Source: Oscillospiraceae bacterium
GTDB lineage: Bacteria; Bacillota; Clostridia; Oscillospirales; Acutalibacteraceae
Assembly (NCBI GenBank): GCA_902788995.1
Contig: CADAMO010000005.1
Location: forward strand, 1-44,541
DNA: 44,541 nt
Direction of reading: 5' to 3'
A program made the translations under genes and the position numbers. The notes below the pieces were generated by a model. It was not told the DNA's origin, made no database searches, and saw only the letters and a program-made list of their open reading frames with translations. Positions 14,636-23,200 of this stretch are shown here, piece after piece. The first letter of the stretch is position 1. The number at the start of each line of letters is the position of its first letter.

Positions 14636-15347
14636 GCTCATCGCAATCACGGGCTCTCCCGATTCCGGCAAAACAGTCAACGGGATCAAGCTGGCGCAGG
14701 AGATCTATGACCTGACAAAGCGTCGGGTCATTTTTATGTGCCCTGATCTTACGGTGCCGGTGATGGGTTACCTTTTCCCCCACTGCAGAGATGACGATCT
14801 TCAATCTCTCGGTATGGCGTTGGATCACACGGACATCTACAAGGAAGACGTGCTGCGTCGGATCGTGACGGTCAAAACCATGATGGATTTCGGCTATCTC
14901 GGTTTTAAGGCCGGCGAAAACAAATACACCTACCCCCGCCCGACGGAGGATAAGGTTCTGCAGCTGATTTCCGTACTGCTGCAGATCGCCGAATACGTGA
15001 TCGCCGATTGCGACAGCGATACGACGGAGCTGATCTCCGCCGTGCTTCGCTCCGACGCCTCCGCAACGATCCGTTTTGCAACGCCGGACGTTAAGAGTAT
15101 GGCTTACTTTGCTTCCAACGACAACCCCGGAGAGCAGACCGCGACGCGTCTGACGGTACTGAACGCGAAGGACAAAGACGTTTTTTTGCCGATTGAGGAA
15201 GTCAAAGCCCATTTCGGCGACGTCCGTTTTGTGCTGCCATATTGCGAGGAACTGAAAAAACAGGCGTACTGCGGCACACTCTCCGAGCCGCTGCCGGATA
15301 AAAAATACAGAGGGCTCCTGAACGATATTGCAAAGGCGGTGATCTGA
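14628..15347 (+). CDS. TadZ/CpaE-like P-loop ATPase
   Basis: A 239-residue protein from ATG 14628 (SD ggaggtgggg, overlapping cpaB). The N-terminus 'LIAITGSPDSGKTVNGIKLA' carries a Walker A-like P-loop. A later 'YVIADCDSDTTELI' fits the second Asp motif of MinD/ParA-like ATPases, and 'VRFVLPYCEELKKQA' lies near the end. TadZ/CpaE proteins position the Tad machine at the membrane. The deviant-Walker second lysine is not evident, so ATPase activity may differ from ParA. The stop overlaps the start of tadA (TGATG), indicating coupled synthesis. Confidence 0.75.
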   Translation: MAKLIAITGSPDSGKTVNGIKLAQEIYDLTKRRVIFMCPDLTVPVMGYLFPHCRDDDLQSLGMALDHTDIYKEDVLRRIVTVKTMMDFGYLGFKAGENKYTYPRPTEDKVLQLISVLLQIAEYVIADCDSDTTELISAVLRSDASATIRFATPDVKSMAYFASNDNPGEQTATRLTVLNAKDKDVFLPIEEVKAHFGDVRFVLPYCEELKKQAYCGTLSEPLPDKKYRGLLNDIAKAVI

Positions 15348-16660
15348 TGGCGTATTCCTCCGCCTTTATCTATGTGCTGCAGTCCGCGCAGAAGTACATC
15401 TCCGAACGGTATGCCGCATCCCTTGCGGATGAAGACAAGTACGAACAACTTCGGACGTATATCGACAAATACCTGTATGACAGCGCTTCCCAGGTAGAAG
15501 GGATGACCTTCAAAGAATTGTCCGACGCGCTGTATACGGAGATGGCGGAATACTCGGTATTGACGAAGTACCTCGGCAGGGACGAGATCGAAGAGATCAA
15601 CATCAACGGCTGGGACGATATCGCCATCACATATACGGACGGCCGGATCGAGAAATCGCCTGAGCATTTCTATGCGCCGCAGCACGCCATCGACGTTGTC
15701 AAACGTCTTCTGCATCATTCGGGGATGATTATTGATAACGCTACGCCGACCGCACAGGGACATCTGCCCGGCAATACCCGTATCACAGCGCTCAAGGAAC
15801 CCATCGTGGATGAAGACAGAGGCATCTCCGTCTCCATCCGACTGCTGCACCCCTCCCGCGTAAACCGGGAACAGCTGATCTGGGGCGGCAACGCGACGCA
15901 GAAGATGATCGACTTCCTCTGTATGTGTCTGCGTTACGGCGTTTCTTTCGTAGTCGCCGGCGCGACGTCCAGCGGTAAAACGACACTGCTGAACGCCTTG
16001 CTTACAAGCATTCCGGACAATAAACGTATTTTTACGATTGAGAGCGGTTCAAGAGAATTATCCCTCGTCAGAAGCAGAGACGGGATCGTGACCAATAACG
16101 TGGTGCATACGCTGTCAAGGCCCAGCGATAACCCCGCTTATGACATCTCTCAGGAAGACCTTGTCGTTGCTTCCCTTCGTTTTAACCCGGACATCGTGGT
16201 GGTCGGCGAGATGCGCGATACGGAAGCGTACTCTGCCGTAGAAGCGTCCCTGACCGGACACACCGTGGTTTCCACGATCCACGCTTCCGCAGCAGACGCC
16301 GCGCACATGCGTCTGGCGCTGTTGTGTCAGAAACGGTTTCCCATCGACTTCAACACCTCGCTGGTTCAGGCCGGACAGGCGTTTCCTCTGGTGATTTATT
16401 CGCATAAGCTGGAGGATAACTCCCGAAAGATCATGGATATCTCCGAGTGCGTGATCACGCCCAACGGCGACCGGGAATACCATACGCTGTTCCGCTACAA
16501 AATCACGCGGAATGAGCTGCGCGGAGACAAATTCCAGATCGAAGGCCACTTCGAGCAGCCCGAACTGATGAGCGAAAATCTGAAGCAGAAGCTTACGCAG
16601 TTCGGAGCGCCACAGTCCATGCTGAACCGGTTTTTACAGAAAGGAGCTGATTATTTATGA
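15347..16660 (+). CDS. tadA: Tad secretion ATPase TadA/CpaF
   Basis: A 437-residue member of the type II/IV secretion ATPase superfamily. Walker A 'GATSSGKTT' is at residues 205-213, the Asp-box/Walker B segment 'PDIVVVGEMRD' near 281-291, and the His box 'VVSTIHA' near 307-313. The N-terminal domain includes 'EIEEININGWDDI', typical of CpaF. The hexameric ATPase powers pilin polymerisation from the inner face of the membrane. A VirB11 reading was considered, but the tadB and tadC neighbours make TadA far more likely. It overlaps tadZ by 1 nt and tadB by 4 nt. Confidence 0.93.
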   Translation: MAYSSAFIYVLQSAQKYISERYAASLADEDKYEQLRTYIDKYLYDSASQVEGMTFKELSDALYTEMAEYSVLTKYLGRDEIEEININGWDDIAITYTDGRIEKSPEHFYAPQHAIDVVKRLLHHSGMIIDNATPTAQGHLPGNTRITALKEPIVDEDRGISVSIRLLHPSRVNREQLIWGGNATQKMIDFLCMCLRYGVSFVVAGATSSGKTTLLNALLTSIPDNKRIFTIESGSRELSLVRSRDGIVTNNVVHTLSRPSDNPAYDISQEDLVVASLRFNPDIVVVGEMRDTEAYSAVEASLTGHTVVSTIHASAADAAHMRLALLCQKRFPIDFNTSLVQAGQAFPLVIYSHKLEDNSRKIMDISECVITPNGDREYHTLFRYKITRNELRGDKFQIEGHFEQPELMSENLKQKLTQFGAPQSMLNRFLQKGADYL

Positions 16661-17580
16661 TAATCTCTCTTATCAGTTCCGTGCTTCTGGTGATTGCCAT
16701 CGCCTGTCTGTTCGGACTGACGCCCGTACAGATCGCGGACGATCTGCTGAACGTGATCTCGCCCAAAGATTCCCTGCGGGACGAGGTGCGCAACATCCGT
16801 GGAAACAGGAAAAAACACGGCGTGTTCACCGTCCTGATGAACATGAAAAACGCGCTGGCTGTTTCCGGCAAAGCGAAGCAGTTCGCCCTGGTCTTCACCC
16901 TGTCGCTGGTTTTGTTTGCGGTCGGCGCTGTGCTGGCTGTTCTGATCGAGAACCCCTTCCTGCTGCCCGCATTTTCCGTCGCCTTTGCTCTGCTGCCGTT
17001 TTTCTATACGGCCAACACCCTTTCGGTTTACGACAGAAAGACCAAAGAAGAACTGGAAACAGCGCTGTCTATCGTGACCACGTCATATATTCGTTCCGAC
17101 GATATCCTTGCGGCTGTCCGTGAAAATCTCGGTTACATCAAATCCCCCTTGAAAGAAGTCTTCATGGCTTTTGAGGGCGACGCGACGGCTGTTTCCTCAA
17201 GCGTCAAACAGGCTTTGTTCAACCTGCGGGAGCGTCTCGACAATGAAATATTCCGGGAATGGTGCGACACGGTCATCCAATGTCAGGATGACCGGACGCT
17301 GAAGGACACGCTGCTGCCCATTGTCGGCAAGCTGACGGACGTGCGTATCGTCAACAACGAGCTGAAAACGATGCTGGCTTCCGCACGGAACGAATACTGG
17401 ATGATGGTGGCACTGGTTGTCGGCAACATCCCCTTGTTGTACTTCCTGAATAAGGACTGGTACCACACGCTGATGGCGACAACCCCGGGCAAAATCGTGC
17501 TCGGCGTTTGCGGCGTCGTGATTCTCATAACCGCCATGTTTATGATGAAATTTACAAAGCCCGTGGAATACAAACGATGA
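16657..17580 (+). CDS. tadB: Tad membrane platform protein TadB-like
   Basis: A 307-residue membrane protein starting within the stop of tadA (ATGA). A hydrophobic helix occupies residues 2-22, a pair of helices about 75-120, and two helices the C-terminal 60 residues. Between them is the cytoplasmic helical region with 'LETALSIVTTSYIRSDDILAAV' in outline, as in the GspF/TadB/TadC platform domain. TadB and TadC form the membrane base engaged by TadA. Sequence similarity is moderate, so the call leans on topology and fixed gene order. Confidence 0.8.
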   Translation: MIISLISSVLLVIAIACLFGLTPVQIADDLLNVISPKDSLRDEVRNIRGNRKKHGVFTVLMNMKNALAVSGKAKQFALVFTLSLVLFAVGAVLAVLIENPFLLPAFSVAFALLPFFYTANTLSVYDRKTKEELETALSIVTTSYIRSDDILAAVRENLGYIKSPLKEVFMAFEGDATAVSSSVKQALFNLRERLDNEIFREWCDTVIQCQDDRTLKDTLLPIVGKLTDVRIVNNELKTMLASARNEYWMMVALVVGNIPLLYFLNKDWYHTLMATTPGKIVLGVCGVVILITAMFMMKFTKPVEYKR

Positions 17581-17593
17581 GGGAGGGAAAGAT

Positions 17594-18466
17594 ATGATAT
17601 TTCAGGTTATCATCGGCATGACGTTTGCCGTAGGCGTGTATTTTCTGCTCGCCAATCGGTTCCGTCTGCCATATTACAAAACCTCCAAAGCGATCGTGAG
17701 TCTTTCAAAACGGCAGAAAGAAAAGACGTCCGGGCTGGACGTCTGGCTGAAGGGTATTTCTTCATGGATTGCAAAGCATCTGAGAATCAACGATTTTAAG
17801 CGGGAACAGCTTCTTGCGGACCTGCAGACCGCGCAGATGAACATCTCTCCGGAGGAATACAAGGCGAACGCTATTGTTAAAGCGCTGCTGGTCGGCGTTT
17901 TTGCCGTTCCCACGCTGTTTCTGTTTCCGCTGTTGAGCCCTGTCATTTTGTTTCTCGCGGTATTTTTGTATATCCGAGAAAACAAAGCGGTCACGCGGAG
18001 GATCCGCGCAAAGCGTGACAGAATCGAATTCGAGCTTCCCCGGCTGGTCTTCACCATAGAGAAAACGCTCAAGCACAACCGAGACGTTCTGTACATGCTT
18101 GAAAGCTATGCGGAAAACGCCGGCGTCGAAATGAAGAATGAGCTTAAAATCACCGCGGCGGATATGCGGTCGGGTAACTATGAGGCGGCTATCACCAGAT
18201 TGGAAACCCGCGTAGGTTCGTCCATGATGTCCGACGTATGCCGGGGACTGATCGGTATTCTGCGCGGCGACGATACCGCCGTATACTGGTCTTCTCTGGC
18301 GATCAAATTCAATGACGTACAGCGGCAGCAGCTCCGGCTGGAAGCACAGAAGGTGCCGAAAAAAGTCAAACGCTTATCCATGTGCCTGCTGATTTGTTTC
18401 ATGCTGATCTATGTGGTGGTGATTCTGGAACAGATCGTCACATCCATGGGAATCCTCTTTCAGTAA
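17594..18466 (+). CDS. tadC: Tad membrane platform protein TadC-like
   Basis: A 290-residue membrane protein preceded by SD gggaggg. There is an N-terminal helix (residues 1-20), a hydrophobic pair near 95-125 and a C-terminal helix around 260-285. The GspF-type cytoplasmic domain lies at about 130-250 ('ELPRLVFTIEKTLKHNRDVL' is its first part). The C-terminus 'MLIYVVVILEQIVTSMGILFQ' is hydrophobic. It is the partner of TadB in the pilus platform. The next gene, a pilin-like protein, starts 15 nt later. Confidence 0.8.
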   Translation: MIFQVIIGMTFAVGVYFLLANRFRLPYYKTSKAIVSLSKRQKEKTSGLDVWLKGISSWIAKHLRINDFKREQLLADLQTAQMNISPEEYKANAIVKALLVGVFAVPTLFLFPLLSPVILFLAVFLYIRENKAVTRRIRAKRDRIEFELPRLVFTIEKTLKHNRDVLYMLESYAENAGVEMKNELKITAADMRSGNYEAAITRLETRVGSSMMSDVCRGLIGILRGDDTAVYWSSLAIKFNDVQRQQLRLEAQKVPKKVKRLSMCLLICFMLIYVVVILEQIVTSMGILFQ

Positions 18467-18481
18467 TCAGGAGGAACAAGT

Positions 18482-18895
18482 ATGCATCGACTATTAAAAA
18501 ACAAGCGAGCGGAAGGATATATCGATATTTGCGTCGGCGTCGTGGCGCTTCTCTGCGTCCTTGTACTGACAATCAATATCTATTCATTCTTTACGCTTAA
18601 GCAAGACTTGGATGAGATTTCCGAACAGCTCATCCAGGTCGCCACCTACAACGGCTGTTTTTCGGACGAGTTCAATCAACGCGCGAACGATCTGAAGACG
18701 CAATTCTTCGATTTTGATTACACGGTTTCCGCGTCTTCCTATTACAACGCAGCGCTGAAAAAGGTGCAGCTCGGGCAGAAAATGACGGTTACGGTGTCTG
18801 TTCAGACAAAACTGGTCGGCGTGGGCGTGGTCAGCGTTCCCATCACCTGTACCTCAACGCGAAGCGGCATCTCAGAAAAGTATTGGAAAGGATGA
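18482..18895 (+). CDS. Pilin-like protein, DUF4320/TadE-like
   Basis: A 137-residue protein: a short basic leader 'MHRLLKNKR', then 'AEGYIDICVGVVALL' opening a long hydrophobic helix to about residue 38, then a globular domain of strands and helices. The 'AEGY[VI]D' segment at the leader/helix junction matches the two tandem pilins, implying the same peptidase. It fits DUF4320, a TadE-like family of Clostridia elements. TadE-like pseudopilins are minor components that prime or cap Tad pili. SD caggagg lies upstream. Confidence 0.75.
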   Translation: MHRLLKNKRAEGYIDICVGVVALLCVLVLTINIYSFFTLKQDLDEISEQLIQVATYNGCFSDEFNQRANDLKTQFFDFDYTVSASSYYNAALKKVQLGQKMTVTVSVQTKLVGVGVVSVPITCTSTRSGISEKYWKG

Positions 18896-18900
18896 CCGGC

Positions 18901-19371
18901 ATGAAGAACAAAAGGGGTGACACCTATGTAACCGTCTGTGTGTTCATGCTGATTATCTTTATGATCTTCTCTGCCGTATTTACGTTCGCGTCGGCAATCT
19001 CACTGATCAGAGTACAGGAAACGAACACGGAGATCGTGTTCGACTCCTTTGTCGCCAATAACTCCATCCTGATTTACAACAATATCAAGATGGGCAAAAA
19101 CGCCACCGACAATGTGAACACCGCGAAATACAACCAGATGCTCGCGGAATTCTGTTCGCTGACCAAAACCGGCGCGCGGTATTACTGCTATGACACCGAC
19201 GGTCATGAAAAGTTCAATATCACTGTGCCGACGATCGGGTTCCTTGAAGATCAGCAGCTGGAGCTATACGTCACATACACCATGCGCGTACCGATCCGGT
19301 TTGCCGGGGTAACCGTTGCGACGGCAACAATCCCTGTCAATATCACATCTGAACTGCGGTCAAAAACTTAA
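18901..19371 (+). CDS. Second pilin-like protein, TadE/TadG type
   Basis: A 156-residue protein with leader 'MKNKRGDTYVTVC' and a hydrophobic helix to about residue 33. A mainly beta globular domain follows ('LELYVTYTMRVPIRFAGVTV'). 'RGDTYV' occupies the position of 'AEGY[VI]D' in the other pilins. ATG 18901 is chosen because SD aaagg (18887-18891) is 9 nt away; ATG 18892 overlaps the upstream stop but has no spacing, and TTG 18883 would lie within the previous gene. It probably pairs with the preceding pseudopilin, as TadE/TadF do. Confidence 0.7.
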   Translation: MKNKRGDTYVTVCVFMLIIFMIFSAVFTFASAISLIRVQETNTEIVFDSFVANNSILIYNNIKMGKNATDNVNTAKYNQMLAEFCSLTKTGARYYCYDTDGHEKFNITVPTIGFLEDQQLELYVTYTMRVPIRFAGVTVATATIPVNITSELRSKT

Positions 19372-19403
19372 GGTAAAACTGTGTCTGCACTGATAACATT
19401 TTT

Positions 19404-19421
19404 CTGTTTTGCCGAAAACAG
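19404..19421 (+). other. Intercistronic stem-loop
   Basis: Perfect 7-bp stem ctgtttt/aaaacag with a GCCG loop in the 123-nt gap between the pseudopilin gene and the dockerin-like gene. A second small hairpin (ccgaa-gcga-ttcgg) follows within 30 nt. There is no T-run and no convincing promoter in the gap. Confidence 0.5.
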
Positions 19422-19494
19422 TAGATATTCCGAAGCGATTCGGGTATTGTGGAACTGCGCCGCAATACGGCGACAAAGAAAGTGAGGTTTCAAT

Positions 19495-20214
19495 ATGAAC
19501 GCAAAAATATCCATCAAAAAGAAGAAGCTGATCGCAGGCGTTGTTGCCGCTGTGGTTGTGATCGGTTTGTTTCTCATCATCCCTCTGCTCGGCGGCGCGC
19601 TGCATAACACTGCCGAAGCGGCTGAGGGGCCCGTCCGTTACCACGGCGACGTGGATGGCGACGGCGAAGTTTCCGCGGCGGACGCGAGACTGTCGCTGCG
19701 CGCCTGCGTCGGCTTGGAGGATTATGCTCCCGGGAGTTACCGATTTGTACATGCGGATTACGACGGCGACGGCGAGATCAGCGCCTCCGACGCACGAATG
19801 ATCCTGCGCACGGCAGTCGGCTTGGAACCGCTGATCGAAAGCACATATACGGATCCGGAAGATCCCACGTTCGGACCGACCGAAGAGCTTCCGCTCACGC
19901 CGGAAGATGAAGCTCGCTTACGGGCAGAAGAAGAGGCTAAGAAAAAGGATCATGAACAGGAACCGGCGCCGTCTGAGGCCGAACCGCAGCCGGTAAAACC
20001 CATATATCAGGGCGACGGCGTCAACACCTGCCTGTACTGCGGCAAACCCTGTTCGCAGGATGAATACGGAAACAACGCCTGCGCCTTCGGCGGCTGCACC
20101 CGATCCTCCTTCGCGGATTGGACCTGCATCCACTGCGGGGAATCTGTGCCGATGGGGATCTGCCACACCTGTACCAATCCGACATATATCATAACGGAAT
20201 TACCGAAGAAATAA
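19495..20214 (+). CDS. Membrane-anchored protein with dockerin-like and Cys-rich domains
   Basis: 239 residues. A basic N-terminus and a single helix (about 11-36) act as a signal anchor. Residues 50-112 form a type I dockerin-like module: two Ca2+-loop/helix repeats, 'DVDGDGEVSAAD' (52-63) and 'DYDGDGEISASD' (88-99), each followed by a helix ending 'VGLE'. A charged linker (113-175) leads to a domain with nine Cys between 179 and 226 in CxxC-type pairs, suggesting zinc-ribbon or disulfide knuckles. Dockerins bind cohesins in cellulosomes, but no cohesin is present here. As the last gene of the pilus operon, it may serve as a Ca2+-dependent surface connector. Confidence 0.8.
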   Translation: MNAKISIKKKKLIAGVVAAVVVIGLFLIIPLLGGALHNTAEAAEGPVRYHGDVDGDGEVSAADARLSLRACVGLEDYAPGSYRFVHADYDGDGEISASDARMILRTAVGLEPLIESTYTDPEDPTFGPTEELPLTPEDEARLRAEEEAKKKDHEQEPAPSEAEPQPVKPIYQGDGVNTCLYCGKPCSQDEYGNNACAFGGCTRSSFADWTCIHCGESVPMGICHTCTNPTYIITELPKK

Positions 20215-20230
20215 CGGATAACGGGTAAAG

Positions 20231-20256
20231 GAGCTGACTGCGGTCGGCTCTTTTTT
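20231..20256 (+). terminator. Rho-independent terminator after the pilus operon
   Basis: An 8-bp stem gagctgac/gtcggctc (one G-U pair), tgcg loop, then TTTTTT. It lies 16 nt after the dockerin-like gene and ends 34 nt before the giant adhesin gene. That is too close for a typical promoter between, so adhesin expression probably relies on read-through or regulated antitermination. Confidence 0.85.
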
Positions 20257-20290
20257 CGTTCTCCCGTCTTTATCGAAAGGACTGATAAAA

Positions 20291-23200
20291 ATGAAACATC
20301 CGAAATGGATAAGGGTAATTTCTTCTTTCATTGCCGTCCTTTTGCTGGTGTCCACATTTTCGCAGACCGTCTTCGCGGTAGAGGGCGACGGAACCCATAT
20401 CGGCCATACCGGCGGCGGCTCTTCCGTCAGCGGCGCGTACCTTGTTCCGAGCAGCAACGACGATCACCTCGTCGGGTATCGTTTCTCATGGCTGACGCTC
20501 GGCTCGGACGGGTATTACGCCAGGAAATCAGCATTGGACGTTTTCTATAACGGTTACAACCCCAATTCCAGTTGGGGGTACCATATCAAAGCCACTGTCA
20601 ACGGAAATACCTATCGGAACCTGAGCAAATATGAATATAAGCGCTGGTTCGATTCCGTCAAAATCGAACGGGAGTATTATTCCACCAGCAGCGCTTATAA
20701 GTATTGCAACCGAACGGATATTCCCGTTGTGTTGCCCGCAGATGAAGACGCCATGACCACGTGGGGCCTGCAGGACGGCAACATCAACAAGATCCTGAAT
20801 AAAATGCAGTCCGGCGCTACAGTCGCCAATATGAAATCCTCCGATTTTGTATTTATTGAACCCATATACCGGGTAAAGATCGAAGGAACAAACTATTGCA
20901 TCACCGTCACCGAAATGGGGCTGATCGGCTGCGTCGTTTGTTCTAAAACCTCCACCGGCAACGAGGGCTCGGGTTATGGCTCCGGCTGGGTCACGATCCG
21001 GCGCTATACCAACCTCAACTGGCCGGACGCCTTAAAAACCGATTCAGCCCATGCAGGGATCTCAGCCGGAACAACGTTGTCCAGCGCGACCAGCTTTCAG
21101 AATCTGGTCAACAAAGGCTATGGCCTGATGGTCATCTGGAACCGGAACCCGCATCTGTTGTCTGTGTACTACACGACCGGAACGGGCGACGCCTCCTTGA
21201 AAATCGGGAGCAGCTATAAGCTGGCGTCTGATTTTACAAGCTACTCGTCAAGCTATATCCGAAACGCAGAAAACAACTATTTCACCCAAAGCGTCTATTA
21301 TGATAATAATCTGACGCTCATGAACGGCGCCGGTTCCGGGTTCAAAATGACGAGAGATTATTATGATTTCTTCAAATGGAAAAAGGATGGCACAAGCCAG
21401 CTTTTCAGCGGTGGTACGACGTATAAGGCTTCCTCTCTGGAGTCAACGGTTTCGACCGGCGACAGGTCCATTACGTTAACCGCTGAGTGGACGCCGAAGC
21501 CTTATAAGATCACATATAACCTGAACGGCGGCAAGATAGGCAGTTCAACGACCAATCCGACTCAGAATTACAACTATGAGACTGATGTGTATATCGGCAA
21601 CTACTCCTCCGGGGCGACTGCCTACGCCACCCCCACAAGGGACGGTTATGATTTCGGCAGCTGGAAGTATACGGGGACCACATTAGGTTACTGGTCAAAC
21701 AATTCCGTTTATCCGAACAAATATCACAAGGGTCAATGGGAGCATGGTGATATTACTCTATATGCTCAGTGGGTAAAGAAAACCTATACCGTAACCTATA
21801 ATGCAAACGGCGGTACCGGCGCGCCGGGAGCGCAGACCAAAAACTATGGTGTGGATCTGACTCTCTCTTCCGGGATTCCTACACGTACCGGTTATGATTT
21901 CATTTCGTGGAATACAAAAGCTGACGGCACGGGTACGACGTACAAACCTAGCGCGAAATACACTGCCAACGCGAACCTTGTTCTGTACGCTCAGTGGAAA
22001 CTAAAGACCTACTCCGTCAGTTACAATGCCAACGGCGGCTCTGGAGCGCCGACTTCTCAGACAAAGACGCACGGCGTGGATCTTACGCTTGCTTCGGGCA
22101 AACCGACACGAGATGGGTATAATTTTGTTTCGTGGAATACGAAAGCCGACGGGAAAGGGACAACCTATCAACCGAGTGCGAAGTATACGACAAACGCGAA
22201 CCTGACACTGTATGCGCAATGGTCCAAGAAAACATACACCGTGACCTACAACGCAAACGGCGGTTCCGGCGCACCTGCTTCTCAGACGAAGACACACGGA
22301 GTGGACCTGACGCTGGCTTCCGGGATCCCGACCCGTACCGGCAACGATTTCGTATCGTGGAACACAAAAGCCGATGGCAAGGGTACGACGTACAAACCGG
22401 GCGCGAAGTACACTGCCAACGCGAACCTGACTCTCTATGCGCAATGGAAACTGAAAACTTACACGATCAGCTACAATGCCAACGGCGGCTCCGGTGCTCC
22501 GGCGTCTCAGACAAAGACACACAATGTGGACCTGACGCTGGCTTCCGGCAAGCCGACACGAGATGGGTATAACTTTGTTTCGTGGAATACGAAAGCCGAC
22601 GGAAAAGGAACCACCTATCAGCCAAGTGCGAAGTATACGGCGAACGCGAACTTGACACTGTATGCGCAATGGGCCAAGAAAACATACACCGTGACTTACA
22701 ACGCCAACGGTGGGTCCGGGGCACCGGCATCTCAGACGAAGACACACGGAGTGGATCTTACGCTTGCATCCGGACTTCCGACTCGTACCGGTTATGATTT
22801 CATGTCATGGAACACAAAAGCCGATGGCAAGGGCACGACCTACAAACCGAGTGCAAAGTATACTGCGAACGCAAACCTGACTCTGTACGCGCAATGGGCC
22901 AAGAAAACATACACCGTGACCTACAATGCAAACGGTGGTTCCGGCGCACCGGCATCTCAGACCAAGACGCATGGGGTGGCTCTTTCGCTGGCTTCCGGTA
23001 AACCGACACGAGATGGGTATAACTTTGTTTCGTGGAATACGAAAGTCGATGGCAAAGGGACAACCTATCAACCGAGTGCGAAGTATACAGCGAACGCAAA
23101 CCTGACCCTGTATGCGCAATGGGCCAAGAAAACATACACCGTGACTTACAACGCCAACGGTGGGTCCGGGGCACCGGCGTCTCAGACGAAGACGCATGGC

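Noticed and set aside
15347-16660. ATPase as VirB11 of the T4SS
   Set aside because: It is embedded in cpaB-tadZ-tadA-tadB-tadC order with overlaps on both sides, which is diagnostic of Tad.
19495-20214. Cellulosome component
   Set aside because: No cohesin, scaffoldin, carbohydrate-binding module or glycosidase is present; the protein is signal-anchored and Cys-rich and belongs to a pilus operon.
22001-22747. Long minus-strand open frame (248 codons) and several others antisense to the adhesin repeats
   Set aside because: They mirror the 225-bp periodicity of the + strand gene, show Arg/Cys-rich repeat translations without known domains, and have no SD. They are by-products of repeated codons.
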